From positions 558,001-622,000 of the forward strand of contig NZ_WWEO01000044.1 in the NCBI RefSeq assembly GCF_009928685.1: a stretch of DNA of 64,000 nt, given 5' to 3'. This document shows, in pieces, positions 49,333 through 57,025 of the stretch. The translations under genes and the position numbers were made by a program. Source of the stretch: Mucilaginibacter agri. Its GTDB lineage: Bacteria > Bacteroidota > Bacteroidia > Sphingobacteriales > Sphingobacteriaceae. How positions within the stretch are numbered: position 1 is the stretch's first letter; every line of letters begins with the position of its first letter. Under the pieces are notes generated by a model. That model searched no databases and had not been told where the DNA came from. It worked only from the letters and a program-made list of their open reading frames with translations.

Positions 49333-49614
49333 ATGATACTCGAAGTTGCCATATTAAATGTAATACCGGGATCTGAAAATGATTTCATAGCTGCGTTTGC
49401 AAAAGCACAGCATATTATATCGGGTATGGCGGGCTATATTTCACATCAATTAAAAAGATGTATTGAAAATGCAAGCCGCTTCATTTTACTAGTCGAATGG
49501 CAAAAGCTATCAGACCATACTGAAGGCTTCAGAAAATCAAAAGAATATATAGAATGGAAAAGCCTGTTGCATCATTTTTATGATCCTTTTCCAACTGTAG
49601 AACATTATCAATAA
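49333..49614 (+). CDS. Antibiotic biosynthesis monooxygenase (ABM) domain protein
   Basis: A 93-residue single ferredoxin-like ABM domain: LEVAILNVIPGSENDFIAAFAKAQHIISGMAGYISHQLKRC, then FILLVEWQKLSDHTEGFRKSKEYIEW. Such proteins dimerise and act as cofactor-free monooxygenases, heme-degrading enzymes or simply small-molecule binders. Placed between leuC and leuD, it is within the operon, yet no leucine-pathway step needs it. Function here is unknown. Confidence 0.85.
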   Translation: MILEVAILNVIPGSENDFIAAFAKAQHIISGMAGYISHQLKRCIENASRFILLVEWQKLSDHTEGFRKSKEYIEWKSLLHHFYDPFPTVEHYQ

Positions 49615-49623
49615 AGAAAAATT

Positions 49624-49697
49624 TGTCATTGCGAGCGACAGCGTGGCAATCTCGTCGCTAATCATACTACGAGATTGCTTCGTTCCTCGTAATGACA
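49624..49697. repeat. TGTCATTGCGAG inverted repeat between ABM gene and leuD
   Basis: The ends TGTCATTGCGAG and CTCGTAATGACA are inverted, with inner GGCAATCTCGTCG / CGAGATTGCTTCG pairs. It fills the gap from 9 bases after the ABM stop to 14 before the leuD ATG. Sister copies are at 22761 and 60718. Confidence 0.88.
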
Positions 49698-49711
49698 TAA
49701 AGAAAGATATA

Positions 49712-50302
49712 ATGTCAACAAAAATTTTTAAACACATTCAATCAACAGCAGTACCGTTGCCGATTGAAAACATTGATACCGACCAGATCATTCCGGCAAG
49801 GTTTCTAAAAGCCACCACTCGAGAGGGCTTTGGCAATAACCTTTTCCGCGATTGGCGTTTTGATGAGAACGATAACCCAAAAAAGGATTTCGTGCTTAAC
49901 AACCCAACATACTCGGGCAAGGTGCTAGTAGCCGGTAAAAATTTCGGCTGCGGAAGTAGTCGCGAGCATGCTGCCTGGGCACTCTCAGACTACGGTTTCG
50001 ACGCCGTGGTAAGCAGTTTCTTCGCTGATATTTTTAAAGGCAACGCCCTCAATAACGGGTTGTTACCAGTACAAGTAAGCGACGATTTTTTAGCAAAAAT
50101 TTTCGATGAGCTTTACAGCGATAAAGACGCACAGATAGAAATTGATCTGGAGCAACAAGTTATCCGCATTAGCAATACTGGTGACGAGGAAGCATTCGAG
50201 ATCAATCCATACAAAAAGGCTTGCTTAATTAATGGATATGATGATATCGATTATATCCTGAGCAATAAGGCTTTGGTAGAAGAATTTGAAGCGAAACAGT
50301 AA
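49712..50302 (+). CDS. leuD: 3-isopropylmalate dehydratase small subunit
   Basis: 196 residues from ATG 49712. An upstream in-frame ATG at 49643 would translate the dispersed repeat and is rejected. VPLPIENIDTDQIIPARFLK and the swivel-domain motif GKNFGCGSSREHAAWAL are diagnostic. It forms the heterodimer with LeuC. The stop at 50302 is directly followed by a G/C-run element. Confidence 0.97.
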   Translation: MSTKIFKHIQSTAVPLPIENIDTDQIIPARFLKATTREGFGNNLFRDWRFDENDNPKKDFVLNNPTYSGKVLVAGKNFGCGSSREHAAWALSDYGFDAVVSSFFADIFKGNALNNGLLPVQVSDDFLAKIFDELYSDKDAQIEIDLEQQVIRISNTGDEEAFEINPYKKACLINGYDDIDYILSNKALVEEFEAKQ

Positions 50303-50400
50303 AGGCCCCCAGCCCCCTAAAGGGGGAGTAGGAGTGCTAAATAAATTCAACAATTAAAAAATAAACTTCTGTTCCCCTTTAGGGGGTTAGGGGGCTCGGC
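50303..50400. repeat. G/C-run inverted repeat, leuD to methyltransferase
   Basis: The left arm GGCCCCCAGCCCCCTAAAGG and the right arm CCTTTAGGGGGTTAGGGGGC are inverted around an A/T-rich centre of about 45 bases. The element fills the whole gap between the leuD stop and the ATG at 50401. Confidence 0.92.
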
Positions 50401-51195
50401 ATGGCAGATAACAAATTCATAAAACGAGATCCATCAACAAGCAAATTGTTTGATGAGCGTAGTCTGCAAAGAGATTACGCAACGCTTACGTCTTTGTTAA
50501 AACCGGGTCTGAAAGTACTGGATGTTGGTTGCGGAACAGGTGCCATTTCAAAAGATATAGCCAATATCATTGGTCCGCAAGGACACATTACCGGGATTGA
50601 TAATACAGGACACTTTATTGAAAGCGGTAAGGGAACTTACAAGGATGTTGAAAATCTGGAACTAATCCACACAGATCTGTTTGATTTTCACCCTGAAGAA
50701 AAGTTCGACCTTATCGTTTCGGCACGTACTATTCCATGGCTAAGCAATCCACAGGAAGCCGTTGCCAAGATGAAAAGTATGCTTAAGCCTGGCGGTTGGT
50801 TATCCGTTTTAGATTATGACCACACCGAATTGGAGTGGACACCGGAGCCGCCTTTAAGCATGCGCAGGTTTTATGCTACCTTTTTAAGGTGGCGCTCTGA
50901 TGCTGGTATGAACAACGAAGTTGCGGAAGATGCCAAGGGCTTTTTCGAAGAATTGGGTTTCCGGAACATCGAAGTGCTGAATGCAGATGAAGTTTATGAA
51001 AAAGGCCAATCTGATTTTGAGCATAAAATCAGCATCTGGAGTAAAGTAGCCGCCATGAATCAGATTGTGGAAGAAGGCTACATTAGCGATGCAGACCGTT
51101 TGCAAGCCATTGAAGATTACAATCAATGGGTTGCAGCCGACGCAAAGCAAATGATAATGAAATTGAAAGAAACAAGAGGACAAGTAGCCCCCTAA
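50401..51195 (+). CDS. SAM-dependent methyltransferase (class I)
   Basis: 264 residues. SAM-binding motif I VLDVGCGTGAISKDIA (about 39-54), acidic residue after ITGIDNT, and post-motif LKPGGWLSVLDYD. It looks like a UbiE/Tam-type small-molecule methyltransferase. WTPEPPLSMRRFYATFLRWRSDAGMN in the middle is a lid-like insert. The last codons (VAP and the stop) lie in the next G/C-run element. It is enclosed on both sides by such elements inside the leucine operon. The substrate is unknown. Confidence 0.87.
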   Translation: MADNKFIKRDPSTSKLFDERSLQRDYATLTSLLKPGLKVLDVGCGTGAISKDIANIIGPQGHITGIDNTGHFIESGKGTYKDVENLELIHTDLFDFHPEEKFDLIVSARTIPWLSNPQEAVAKMKSMLKPGGWLSVLDYDHTELEWTPEPPLSMRRFYATFLRWRSDAGMNNEVAEDAKGFFEELGFRNIEVLNADEVYEKGQSDFEHKISIWSKVAAMNQIVEEGYISDADRLQAIEDYNQWVAADAKQMIMKLKETRGQVAP

Positions 51196-51285
51196 CCCCC
51201 TAAAGGGGGAATCGGAAAGGTGAACGAAATAAATAATAAATTAATAACATAAAAACCAAATTCCCCCTTTAGGGGGTTAGGGGGC
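51188..51285. repeat. G/C-run inverted repeat, methyltransferase to leuB
   Basis: The cleanest copy. The left arm (GCCCCCTAACCCCC, then TAAAGGGGGAAT) is the exact reverse complement of the right arm, around an A/T-rich centre of about 45 bases. TAA in the left arm is the stop codon of the methyltransferase. The last base of the right arm is followed directly by the leuB ATG. Confidence 0.95.
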
Positions 51286-52359
51286 ATGAAGAAACACATC
51301 TTAGTTATTCCTGGTGATGGCATTGGGCCCGAGGTTACAACCTGGGGCAAAGCTGTTTTAGAGGAAATTGCTGCACAATACAATCACGAATTTACATTCG
51401 ACGAAGCGTTAATGGGCCACGTAGCTATCGAGGCTACCGGCAATCCGCTGCCCGACGAAACTTTAGAGAAAGCAAAAGCAAGCGACGCTATCCTATTTGG
51501 TGCCGTTGGTCATGCTAAATATGATAATGATCCTTCTGCCAAGGTTCGCCCGGAGCAGGGATTATTAAAGATCCGTAAGGAACTAGGCCTATATGCTAAT
51601 CTACGCCCAATCATGTTATTTGATGAGCTGTTAGACGCATCAAGCTTAAAGCCGGAAGTATTGCGCGGTACAGATATCCTGTTTTTCCGCGAGCTGACCG
51701 GCGACGTTTACTTTGGCGAGAAGAAACGCAGCGAAGATAGAAACACCGCGTCAGACCTGATGATCTACCACCGTTACGAAGTGGAGCGCATCGCCAAAAA
51801 AGCATTCGAAGCTGCACAAGTGCGTGGTAAACGTTTATGCTCAGTAGATAAAGCAAACGTACTGGAAGCATCACGCCTATGGCGCGAGGTAGTTCAGGAA
51901 CTGGCTAAACAATATCCTGATGTAGAGACCGAACACATGTTTATAGACAATGCCGCAATGCAACTGGTTAAGAATCCTAAAAAGTTCGACGTTGTACTTA
52001 CCGCTAACCTGTTCGGCGACATCCTTACCGACGAGGCTTCGCAAATTGCAGGTTCTATGGGTATGCTGGCATCTGCTTCTATTGGCGATGGTACGGGTTT
52101 CTTCGAACCTATCCACGGTTCGGCGCATGACATTGCCGGTCAGGATAAAGCCAATCCATTGGCCTCTATCCTATCGGTTGCTTTGATGCTGGAGATTAGT
52201 TTCGGTCTTAAAGAAGAAGCTAAGAAAATTACTGACGCAATCGACAAAACATTAAAAGATGGCTATCGCACCGGCGACATTGCTGATGCGAATACCGACA
52301 AAGCCAAAATCTTAGGTACCCAGGCAATGGGGCAAAAGGTTTTGGAGTACTTAAAGTAA
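51286..52359 (+). CDS. leuB: 3-isopropylmalate dehydrogenase
   Basis: 357 residues. VIPGDGIGPEVT at the start; LFFRELTGDVYFGEK carries the substrate-binding arginine region. The metal/NAD motif is MFIDNAAMQLVKNPKKFDVVLTANLFGDILTDEAS, and the adenine loop is EPIHGSAHDIAGQDKANP. It oxidises and decarboxylates 3-isopropylmalate to 2-ketoisocaproate. The ATG immediately follows GGGGGC of the repeat, which is the only purine run that could serve as ribosome-binding site. Confidence 0.98.
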   Translation: MKKHILVIPGDGIGPEVTTWGKAVLEEIAAQYNHEFTFDEALMGHVAIEATGNPLPDETLEKAKASDAILFGAVGHAKYDNDPSAKVRPEQGLLKIRKELGLYANLRPIMLFDELLDASSLKPEVLRGTDILFFRELTGDVYFGEKKRSEDRNTASDLMIYHRYEVERIAKKAFEAAQVRGKRLCSVDKANVLEASRLWREVVQELAKQYPDVETEHMFIDNAAMQLVKNPKKFDVVLTANLFGDILTDEASQIAGSMGMLASASIGDGTGFFEPIHGSAHDIAGQDKANPLASILSVALMLEISFGLKEEAKKITDAIDKTLKDGYRTGDIADANTDKAKILGTQAMGQKVLEYLK

Positions 52360-52473
52360 CCCCTCCCGGCCTCCCCGAAGAGGGGGAGTTCTGGATGGAT
52401 TACAATACTGTATTATTTAATTAACCATTAAAATTAAAAAGCACTCTCCTTTGGTGAGGGTTGGGAGGGGTTT
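52360..52473. repeat. G/C-run inverted repeat, leuB to second methyltransferase
   Basis: A diverged copy. The left arm CCCCTCCCGGCCTCCCC starts at the base after the leuB stop. The right arm CCTTTGGTGAGGGTTGGGAG plus GGGTTT ends directly at the ATG at 52474. Length and A/T-rich centre match the other copies. Confidence 0.88.
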
Positions 52474-53232
52474 ATGAACTGGAACGCTGATTTATATGAT
52501 CAAAAACATGCTTTCGTTTACCAATTTGGTGAAAACGTGGTAGAACTGCTGGACGTTAAACCCGGCGAACGTATACATGATGTAGGTTGCGGTACCGGTT
52601 ACCTCACCCAGCAGATCAAAGATCTGGGCGCTGATGTTATAGGTACAGATTATTCGCCGGAGATGATTGCGCAAGCGCAAAAGCTTTACCCCGAAGTAAA
52701 GTTTGAGGTTGCTGATGCAGGCGATTTTAAGTTTGATGAACCTTTTGATGCAGTTTTTAGTAATGCTGCCCTGCACTGGGTAAAAAACCAGGATGGCATG
52801 ATGAAATCTGTTTATAACAGCCTTAAACCAGGCGGCCGTTTTGTAGCCGAAATGGGTGGTAAAGGCAATGTTGAGAAACTGATCAGCGCTACTAAAACCA
52901 CGCTGGAGAAACATGGCTATCATAAACAGGCTCAGATCAACCAATGGTATTTTCCGTCGGTTGGCGAGTATGCGAGCCGGTTAGAGTCACATGGTTTTCG
53001 CGTGGCTTTTGCATCGCACTTCGATCGCAAAACTCCACTGCAGGATGGATCGCAAGGCGTATCAAAATGGATAGAGATGTTTGGCTCGGTTTATTTTAAA
53101 GATATACCAGAGCAGGACAAACAACAGATATTGGCAGAAATTACTGAATTGCTTCGCCCTTATTACGATGAGAACGGACAATGGTATGCCGATTACAAAA
53201 GATTAAGATTTATAGCTGTAAAAGAAAAGTAG
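52474..53232 (+). CDS. SAM-dependent methyltransferase (Tam/UbiE-like)
   Basis: 252 residues. Motif I is IHDVGCGTGYLTQQI (about 32-46), with GTDYSPEMIAQA as motif II region, and FSNAALHWVKN, typical of trans-aconitate methyltransferase-like and BioC-like enzymes, followed by LKPGGRFVAEMGG. The stop codon TAG lies inside the first heptamer of the following repeat. It is not obviously a duplicate of the methyltransferase at 50401. Methylation of an organic acid related to the pathway is a guess only. Confidence 0.87.
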   Translation: MNWNADLYDQKHAFVYQFGENVVELLDVKPGERIHDVGCGTGYLTQQIKDLGADVIGTDYSPEMIAQAQKLYPEVKFEVADAGDFKFDEPFDAVFSNAALHWVKNQDGMMKSVYNSLKPGGRFVAEMGGKGNVEKLISATKTTLEKHGYHKQAQINQWYFPSVGEYASRLESHGFRVAFASHFDRKTPLQDGSQGVSKWIEMFGSVYFKDIPEQDKQQILAEITELLRPYYDENGQWYADYKRLRFIAVKEK

Positions 53233-53304
53233 CAAGTACTAAGTATCAAGTAGCAATACAAAAAACATCTTGCTACTTGGTACTAGATACTTAATACCTA
53301 ATAA
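53228..53304. repeat. Heptamer inverted repeat, methyltransferase to leuA
   Basis: The left arm 53228-53255 is four 7-mers of type AGTANNA. The right arm 53270-53297 is four 7-mers of type TWNNTAC, plus a partial fifth. The arms are reverse complements as vocabularies, with a 14-nt loop. The upstream stop codon lies in the first unit; the leuA ATG is 21 bases beyond the end. Confidence 0.9.
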
Positions 53305-53325
53305 ACATTTAAAACAAAAAGAAAC

Positions 53326-54489
53326 ATGCTACACGACCCGAATCGCGTTTATGTATTTGACACCACCCTGCGTGATGGTGAACAAGTACCAGGCTGTCAG
53401 TTAACTACGCCCGAAAAAATTGAGATTGCCCGCGAGCTGGAAGCACTGGGCGTGGATATTATAGAAGCAGGCTTCCCTGCATCAAGTCCGGGTGATTTTC
53501 AAAGCGTTGTTGAAATTGCTAAGGCTGTTAATAACCCAACTATTTGCGCATTAACACGTGCACATCAGAAAGACATCGACGCAGCTGTTGAAGCGCTTCA
53601 ATATGCCAAACATCCACGCATCCACACTGGCATTGGCTCATCTGATATGCACATCAAAACCAAATTCAACAGCACCCGCGAAGAAATTCTGGAGCGTGCG
53701 GTTGCTGCGGTTAAATACGCCAAAAAATCGGTTGAAGACATCGAGTTTTATGCCGAGGATGCCGGTCGTGCCGACATTGTTTACCTGGCACAAATGGTCG
53801 AAGCTGTAATTGCAGCCGGCGCAACCGTAGTAAACATTCCTGATACCAATGGTTATTGCCTGCCAGACCAATATGGTAGCAAGATCAAGTATCTAAAGGA
53901 GAACGTTAAAAACATCGACAAAGCCATTATATCTGTACACTGCCATAACGATTTAGGTTTGGCTACTGCCAACTCAATTGCTGGTTTACAGAATGGTGCC
54001 CGCCAGATTGAAGGTACCATTAACGGCATAGGCGAACGTGCAGGCAATACCTCTATTGAAGAGGTGGTCATGGTGCTGAAAACACACCAGACTTTAGGCC
54101 TGCACACCAACATCAACACCAAAATGTTTTACGAACTGAGCCGCATGGTGAGCACCCAAATGCGCATGGTGGTTCAGCCTAATAAAGCTATTGTTGGTGC
54201 TAACGCCTTCGCGCATAGTTCTGGTATACACCAGGATGGTTTCCTGAAAAATCGCGAGAATTATGAAATTATTCGTCCGGAAGATGTTGGTTTCCCTAGC
54301 GCAAGCATTGTGTTGACTGCACGCAGCGGCCGTCATGCTTTGAAGTTCCACTTAGAGCGTTTAGGTTATAGCTTGAGTAAAGAGGAATTGGCCGATGTTT
54401 ACGCCAAATTCTTAACACTGGCTGATAGTAAACTCGATATTAATGATGATGATTTGAAAAGCCTGATGGTTGGTCAGTTAGTTAAATAG
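53326..54489 (+). CDS. leuA: 2-isopropylmalate synthase, lacking C-terminal regulatory domain
   Basis: 387 residues. VFDTTLRDGEQVPGCQLT starts the DRE-TIM barrel with metal-binding Asp. SVHCHNDLGLATANS carries the His-x-His metal ligands, and GIGERAGNTSIEEVVM follows. AFAHSSGIHQDGFLKN belongs to the subdomain after the barrel. The leucine-binding C-terminal domain of the roughly 520-residue E. coli enzyme is missing. This short form is, as I recall, usual in Bacteroidota. Feedback control by leucine is therefore likely weak or of another kind. One base separates it from ilvA. Confidence 0.93.
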   Translation: MLHDPNRVYVFDTTLRDGEQVPGCQLTTPEKIEIARELEALGVDIIEAGFPASSPGDFQSVVEIAKAVNNPTICALTRAHQKDIDAAVEALQYAKHPRIHTGIGSSDMHIKTKFNSTREEILERAVAAVKYAKKSVEDIEFYAEDAGRADIVYLAQMVEAVIAAGATVVNIPDTNGYCLPDQYGSKIKYLKENVKNIDKAIISVHCHNDLGLATANSIAGLQNGARQIEGTINGIGERAGNTSIEEVVMVLKTHQTLGLHTNINTKMFYELSRMVSTQMRMVVQPNKAIVGANAFAHSSGIHQDGFLKNRENYEIIRPEDVGFPSASIVLTARSGRHALKFHLERLGYSLSKEELADVYAKFLTLADSKLDINDDDLKSLMVGQLVK

Positions 54490-54490
54490 C

Positions 54491-55741
54491 ATGGATACGG
54501 AAACCAAATATCATCTTGATTTCGAATCTGCCGCACAAAGGCTAAAAGGCGTTGTACGCCGTACGCCTTTGGAGTTTAACCAGGGCCTGTCAGATCGTTT
54601 CGACTGCGAAATTTACCTGAAACGCGAAGACATGCAGGTTGTACGCTCTTACAAACTGCGTGGCGCTTACAATATGATCAGCCAGCTAAATGAAGATCAG
54701 ATGCGTCGTGGTGTAGTTTGCGCCAGTGCAGGCAACCATGCACAAGGCGTGGCTTTCTCCTGCAAAAAGCTGGGTACACGCGGAGTTATCTTTATGCCCG
54801 AAATTACCCCAAATCAAAAGGTTAAACAAACCCAGATGTTTGGTAACGGAAGCATTGATATTGTGTTGGTTGGCGATACTTTTGACGATTGCTTGAAAGA
54901 AGCGCTGGCTTACACCGAGTCGCACAACATGACATTTATCCCCCCTTTCGACAATGAACGCATTATCGAAGGCCAGGGAACTGTAGGTGTAGAAATATAT
55001 GAAGACCTGCCCGATACCGAGGTAGTAATTATGCCTATCGGTGGCGGCGGCTTAGCTGCCGGTACAGGCACTTATCTTAAACAGCAAAACCCCAACATCG
55101 TATTAGCTGGTGTTGAACCAGAAGGCGCACCCTCTATGTTTAAGGCATTAGAGGCTGGCGAACCGGTTACCCTACCAAAAGTAAACCGCTTTGTCGACGG
55201 TGCTTCTGTTAAGCGCGTAGGTTCGTTAAACTTTGAAATTTGCCAGCAAATTTTAGATGATATGCTTACCGTGCCCGAAGGCAAGGTTTGTACCGCCATA
55301 CTTAAACTTTATAACGAAGACGCTATTGTGGTTGAACCCGCAGGCGCCTTATCTGTTGCAGTGCTCGACCTGTATAAAGAGCAGATCAAAGGCAAAAAAG
55401 TAGTTTGCATTGTAAGCGGAGGCAATAACGATATCGATAGAATGCAAGACATTAAAGAGCAGTCGCTGCTTTACGAAGGTCTGAAACATTATTTTATCGT
55501 TCGTTTTCCGCAACGCCCGGGAGCTTTGAAATTATTTGTAAGCGAGGTATTGGGTCCGCATGATGATATTACCCGTTTCGAATTCATCAAAAAAACCGAA
55601 CGCGAAAGTGGTCCTGCACTAGTAGGTATCGAGCTTCGCTCGGCAGATGATTACGCCGCCTTGTTGGAGCGTATGGAGGCGAACCGTTTTGAGGTAATTG
55701 AGATCAATAGGGATCAAACTTTGTTTGAGTATTTGGTTTAA
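54491..55741 (+). CDS. ilvA: Threonine dehydratase (biosynthetic, single ACT-like domain)
   Basis: 416 residues. The PLP lysine lies in VRSYKLRGAYNMIS (about 55-68); ASAGNHAQGVAF and MPIGGGGLAAGTGTYLK (phosphate-binding glycines) are present. The C-terminal ACT-like regulatory part (YFIVRFPQRPGALKLFVSEV) is single, against two in E. coli IlvA. It makes 2-oxobutyrate, the isoleucine-specific precursor used by IlvBN. It is the last gene of the operon, before a terminator. Confidence 0.96.
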   Translation: MDTETKYHLDFESAAQRLKGVVRRTPLEFNQGLSDRFDCEIYLKREDMQVVRSYKLRGAYNMISQLNEDQMRRGVVCASAGNHAQGVAFSCKKLGTRGVIFMPEITPNQKVKQTQMFGNGSIDIVLVGDTFDDCLKEALAYTESHNMTFIPPFDNERIIEGQGTVGVEIYEDLPDTEVVIMPIGGGGLAAGTGTYLKQQNPNIVLAGVEPEGAPSMFKALEAGEPVTLPKVNRFVDGASVKRVGSLNFEICQQILDDMLTVPEGKVCTAILKLYNEDAIVVEPAGALSVAVLDLYKEQIKGKKVVCIVSGGNNDIDRMQDIKEQSLLYEGLKHYFIVRFPQRPGALKLFVSEVLGPHDDITRFEFIKKTERESGPALVGIELRSADDYAALLERMEANRFEVIEINRDQTLFEYLV

Positions 55742-55791
55742 TTGTCTGAACCAGAATTCATAGAATTTGGAAATTAACAGAATTTCCTTGC

Positions 55792-55821
55792 AGAGACACA
55801 GAAACTTGTGTCTCTTTTTTG
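55792..55821 (+). terminator. Terminator of the ilv-leu operon
   Basis: The stem AGAGACACA / TGTGTCTCT is followed by a T-run, about 50 bases past the ilvA stop. A second AGAGACACAAAG word follows near 55852 without a clear hairpin. Confidence 0.85.
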
Positions 55822-55893
55822 TTTAATATAGCTTAGCACAGAGACACAAAGTATTGTGCTTCTGCGAATTTATCCTTCAACAATTCTCCGCCC

Positions 55894-55995
55894 GTCATGC
55901 TGAACTTGTTTCAGCACCCCATAGGACAGGTGGCAAACTTTTCAAATCTACTTATTAGGGGGGGCCCGATCCCAATAGCTGTTGGAACAGGATGA
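55894..55995. repeat. Dispersed GTCATGCTGAAC inverted repeat
   Basis: GTCATGCTGAACTTGTTTCA at the left; a diverged right arm (GGGCCCGATCCC...GGAACAGGATGAC) at the right. It lies between the operon terminator and the convergent ABC ATPase gene. Confidence 0.7.
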
Positions 55996-56005
55996 CTACA
56001 AGAAA

Positions 56006-57004
56006 TCAAAACTCCAGATGCTTACTCACCTTAACATTCACACCCTTGCCTAAAGCATATTTGCCAACCTCAAGATTAAACATTTTAATGCTAATGCCAT
56101 CGTGCGTTAGTATCAGTTCTTCGTAAGGACCTTTAAAGAGTATATGAGCAACTATCCATTTCTTCGGCATAAAGCTTTGTACAATGCTTATCCACTCGGG
56201 GTAAATGACCACCTTCTCCATCGTGGCCTCGATATGAAGTTCTTTAGCCTGCTGATTATTTAACACATTGCAATTACTCAGCAATTTGGCAGTGTAGAAA
56301 TTTTCGGGGTGATTATACATGCCATGAGGCGTGCCATGTTCAATGATCTCTCCGTTGCGGATTACCACCAACTCATCGGCCATAGAGAGTACTTCAGCCG
56401 GATCGTGCGATACCATAATTACGGTTAAGCCTGTCTCTTTTACTATATTCCGAATGTCGCGTTGCAGCCCTTCACGAAATGAAGTATCAACCTGGTTAAA
56501 GGGCTCATCCAAGAATAAAACTTCGGGCTTTAAGGCTAATGCACGGGCGATAGCAACCCGCTGCTTTTCGCCACCACTTAACGTGGCTATTTTTTTATCG
56601 GCCATGTGCAGCATGTTTAACTGCTGTAATAATTCTTCCGATCGCTCTTTCTTATATTTCAGATTGGTGTTGGGCAATAAGGTTGCAATATTATCCCACA
56701 CATTGGCAAACAGGTTCAAATCATCTGCATGTTGTGTAACCATTTTCATGCTGTCATGTCCGGGAATTAATTTCTCCTCCGGTCCCCATATCTTCTCGCC
56801 CCTAAACCTAACCTCGCCCTGCTGTGGCGAAAGCAAACCGTACAATAAACGTAGTAGAGTACTTTTACCACTACCGCTTTCGCCTATAATTGCTGTAATA
56901 ATTCCGGGCTGAATTTCTATACTAACGTTACGCACACCGGCCGAGTGCTTACCATCGTATACCTTGCTAATTGCCTTGGCTTGTAAAAAAGGATGATCTG
57001 ACAT
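56006..57004 (-). CDS. ABC transporter ATP-binding protein
   Basis: 332 residues from the ATG at 57004; further upstream in-frame starts would run through the neighbouring terminator. Walker A IIGESGSGKST, signature LSGGEKQRVAIARAL, Walker B EVLFLDEPF and the switch histidine in VIMVSHDP are all intact. A C-terminal region of about 100 residues resembles a TOBE-like regulatory domain, as in sugar/spermidine/ion importers (PotA/MalK type). No permease or binding protein is adjacent, so the transported compound is unknown. Confidence 0.9.
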   Translation of the reverse strand: MSDHPFLQAKAISKVYDGKHSAGVRNVSIEIQPGIITAIIGESGSGKSTLLRLLYGLLSPQQGEVRFRGEKIWGPEEKLIPGHDSMKMVTQHADDLNLFANVWDNIATLLPNTNLKYKKERSEELLQQLNMLHMADKKIATLSGGEKQRVAIARALALKPEVLFLDEPFNQVDTSFREGLQRDIRNIVKETGLTVIMVSHDPAEVLSMADELVVIRNGEIIEHGTPHGMYNHPENFYTAKLLSNCNVLNNQQAKELHIEATMEKVVIYPEWISIVQSFMPKKWIVAHILFKGPYEELILTHDGISIKMFNLEVGKYALGKGVNVKVSKHLEF

Positions 57005-57025
57005 TGGCGGTAAATATACATAAAA

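Noticed and set aside
49643..49711. Longer leuD start at 49643
   Set aside because: The added residues would be a translation of the TGTCATTGCGAG repeat. The conserved LeuD N-terminus begins at 49712.
55843..55870. Second terminator after ilvA
   Set aside because: AGAGACACAAAG is repeated but lacks a complementary downstream half and a T-run.
56331..56912. A 193-codon plus-strand frame opposite the ABC ATPase
   Set aside because: Fully antisense to Walker/signature-containing coding sequence; composition typical of a shadow.
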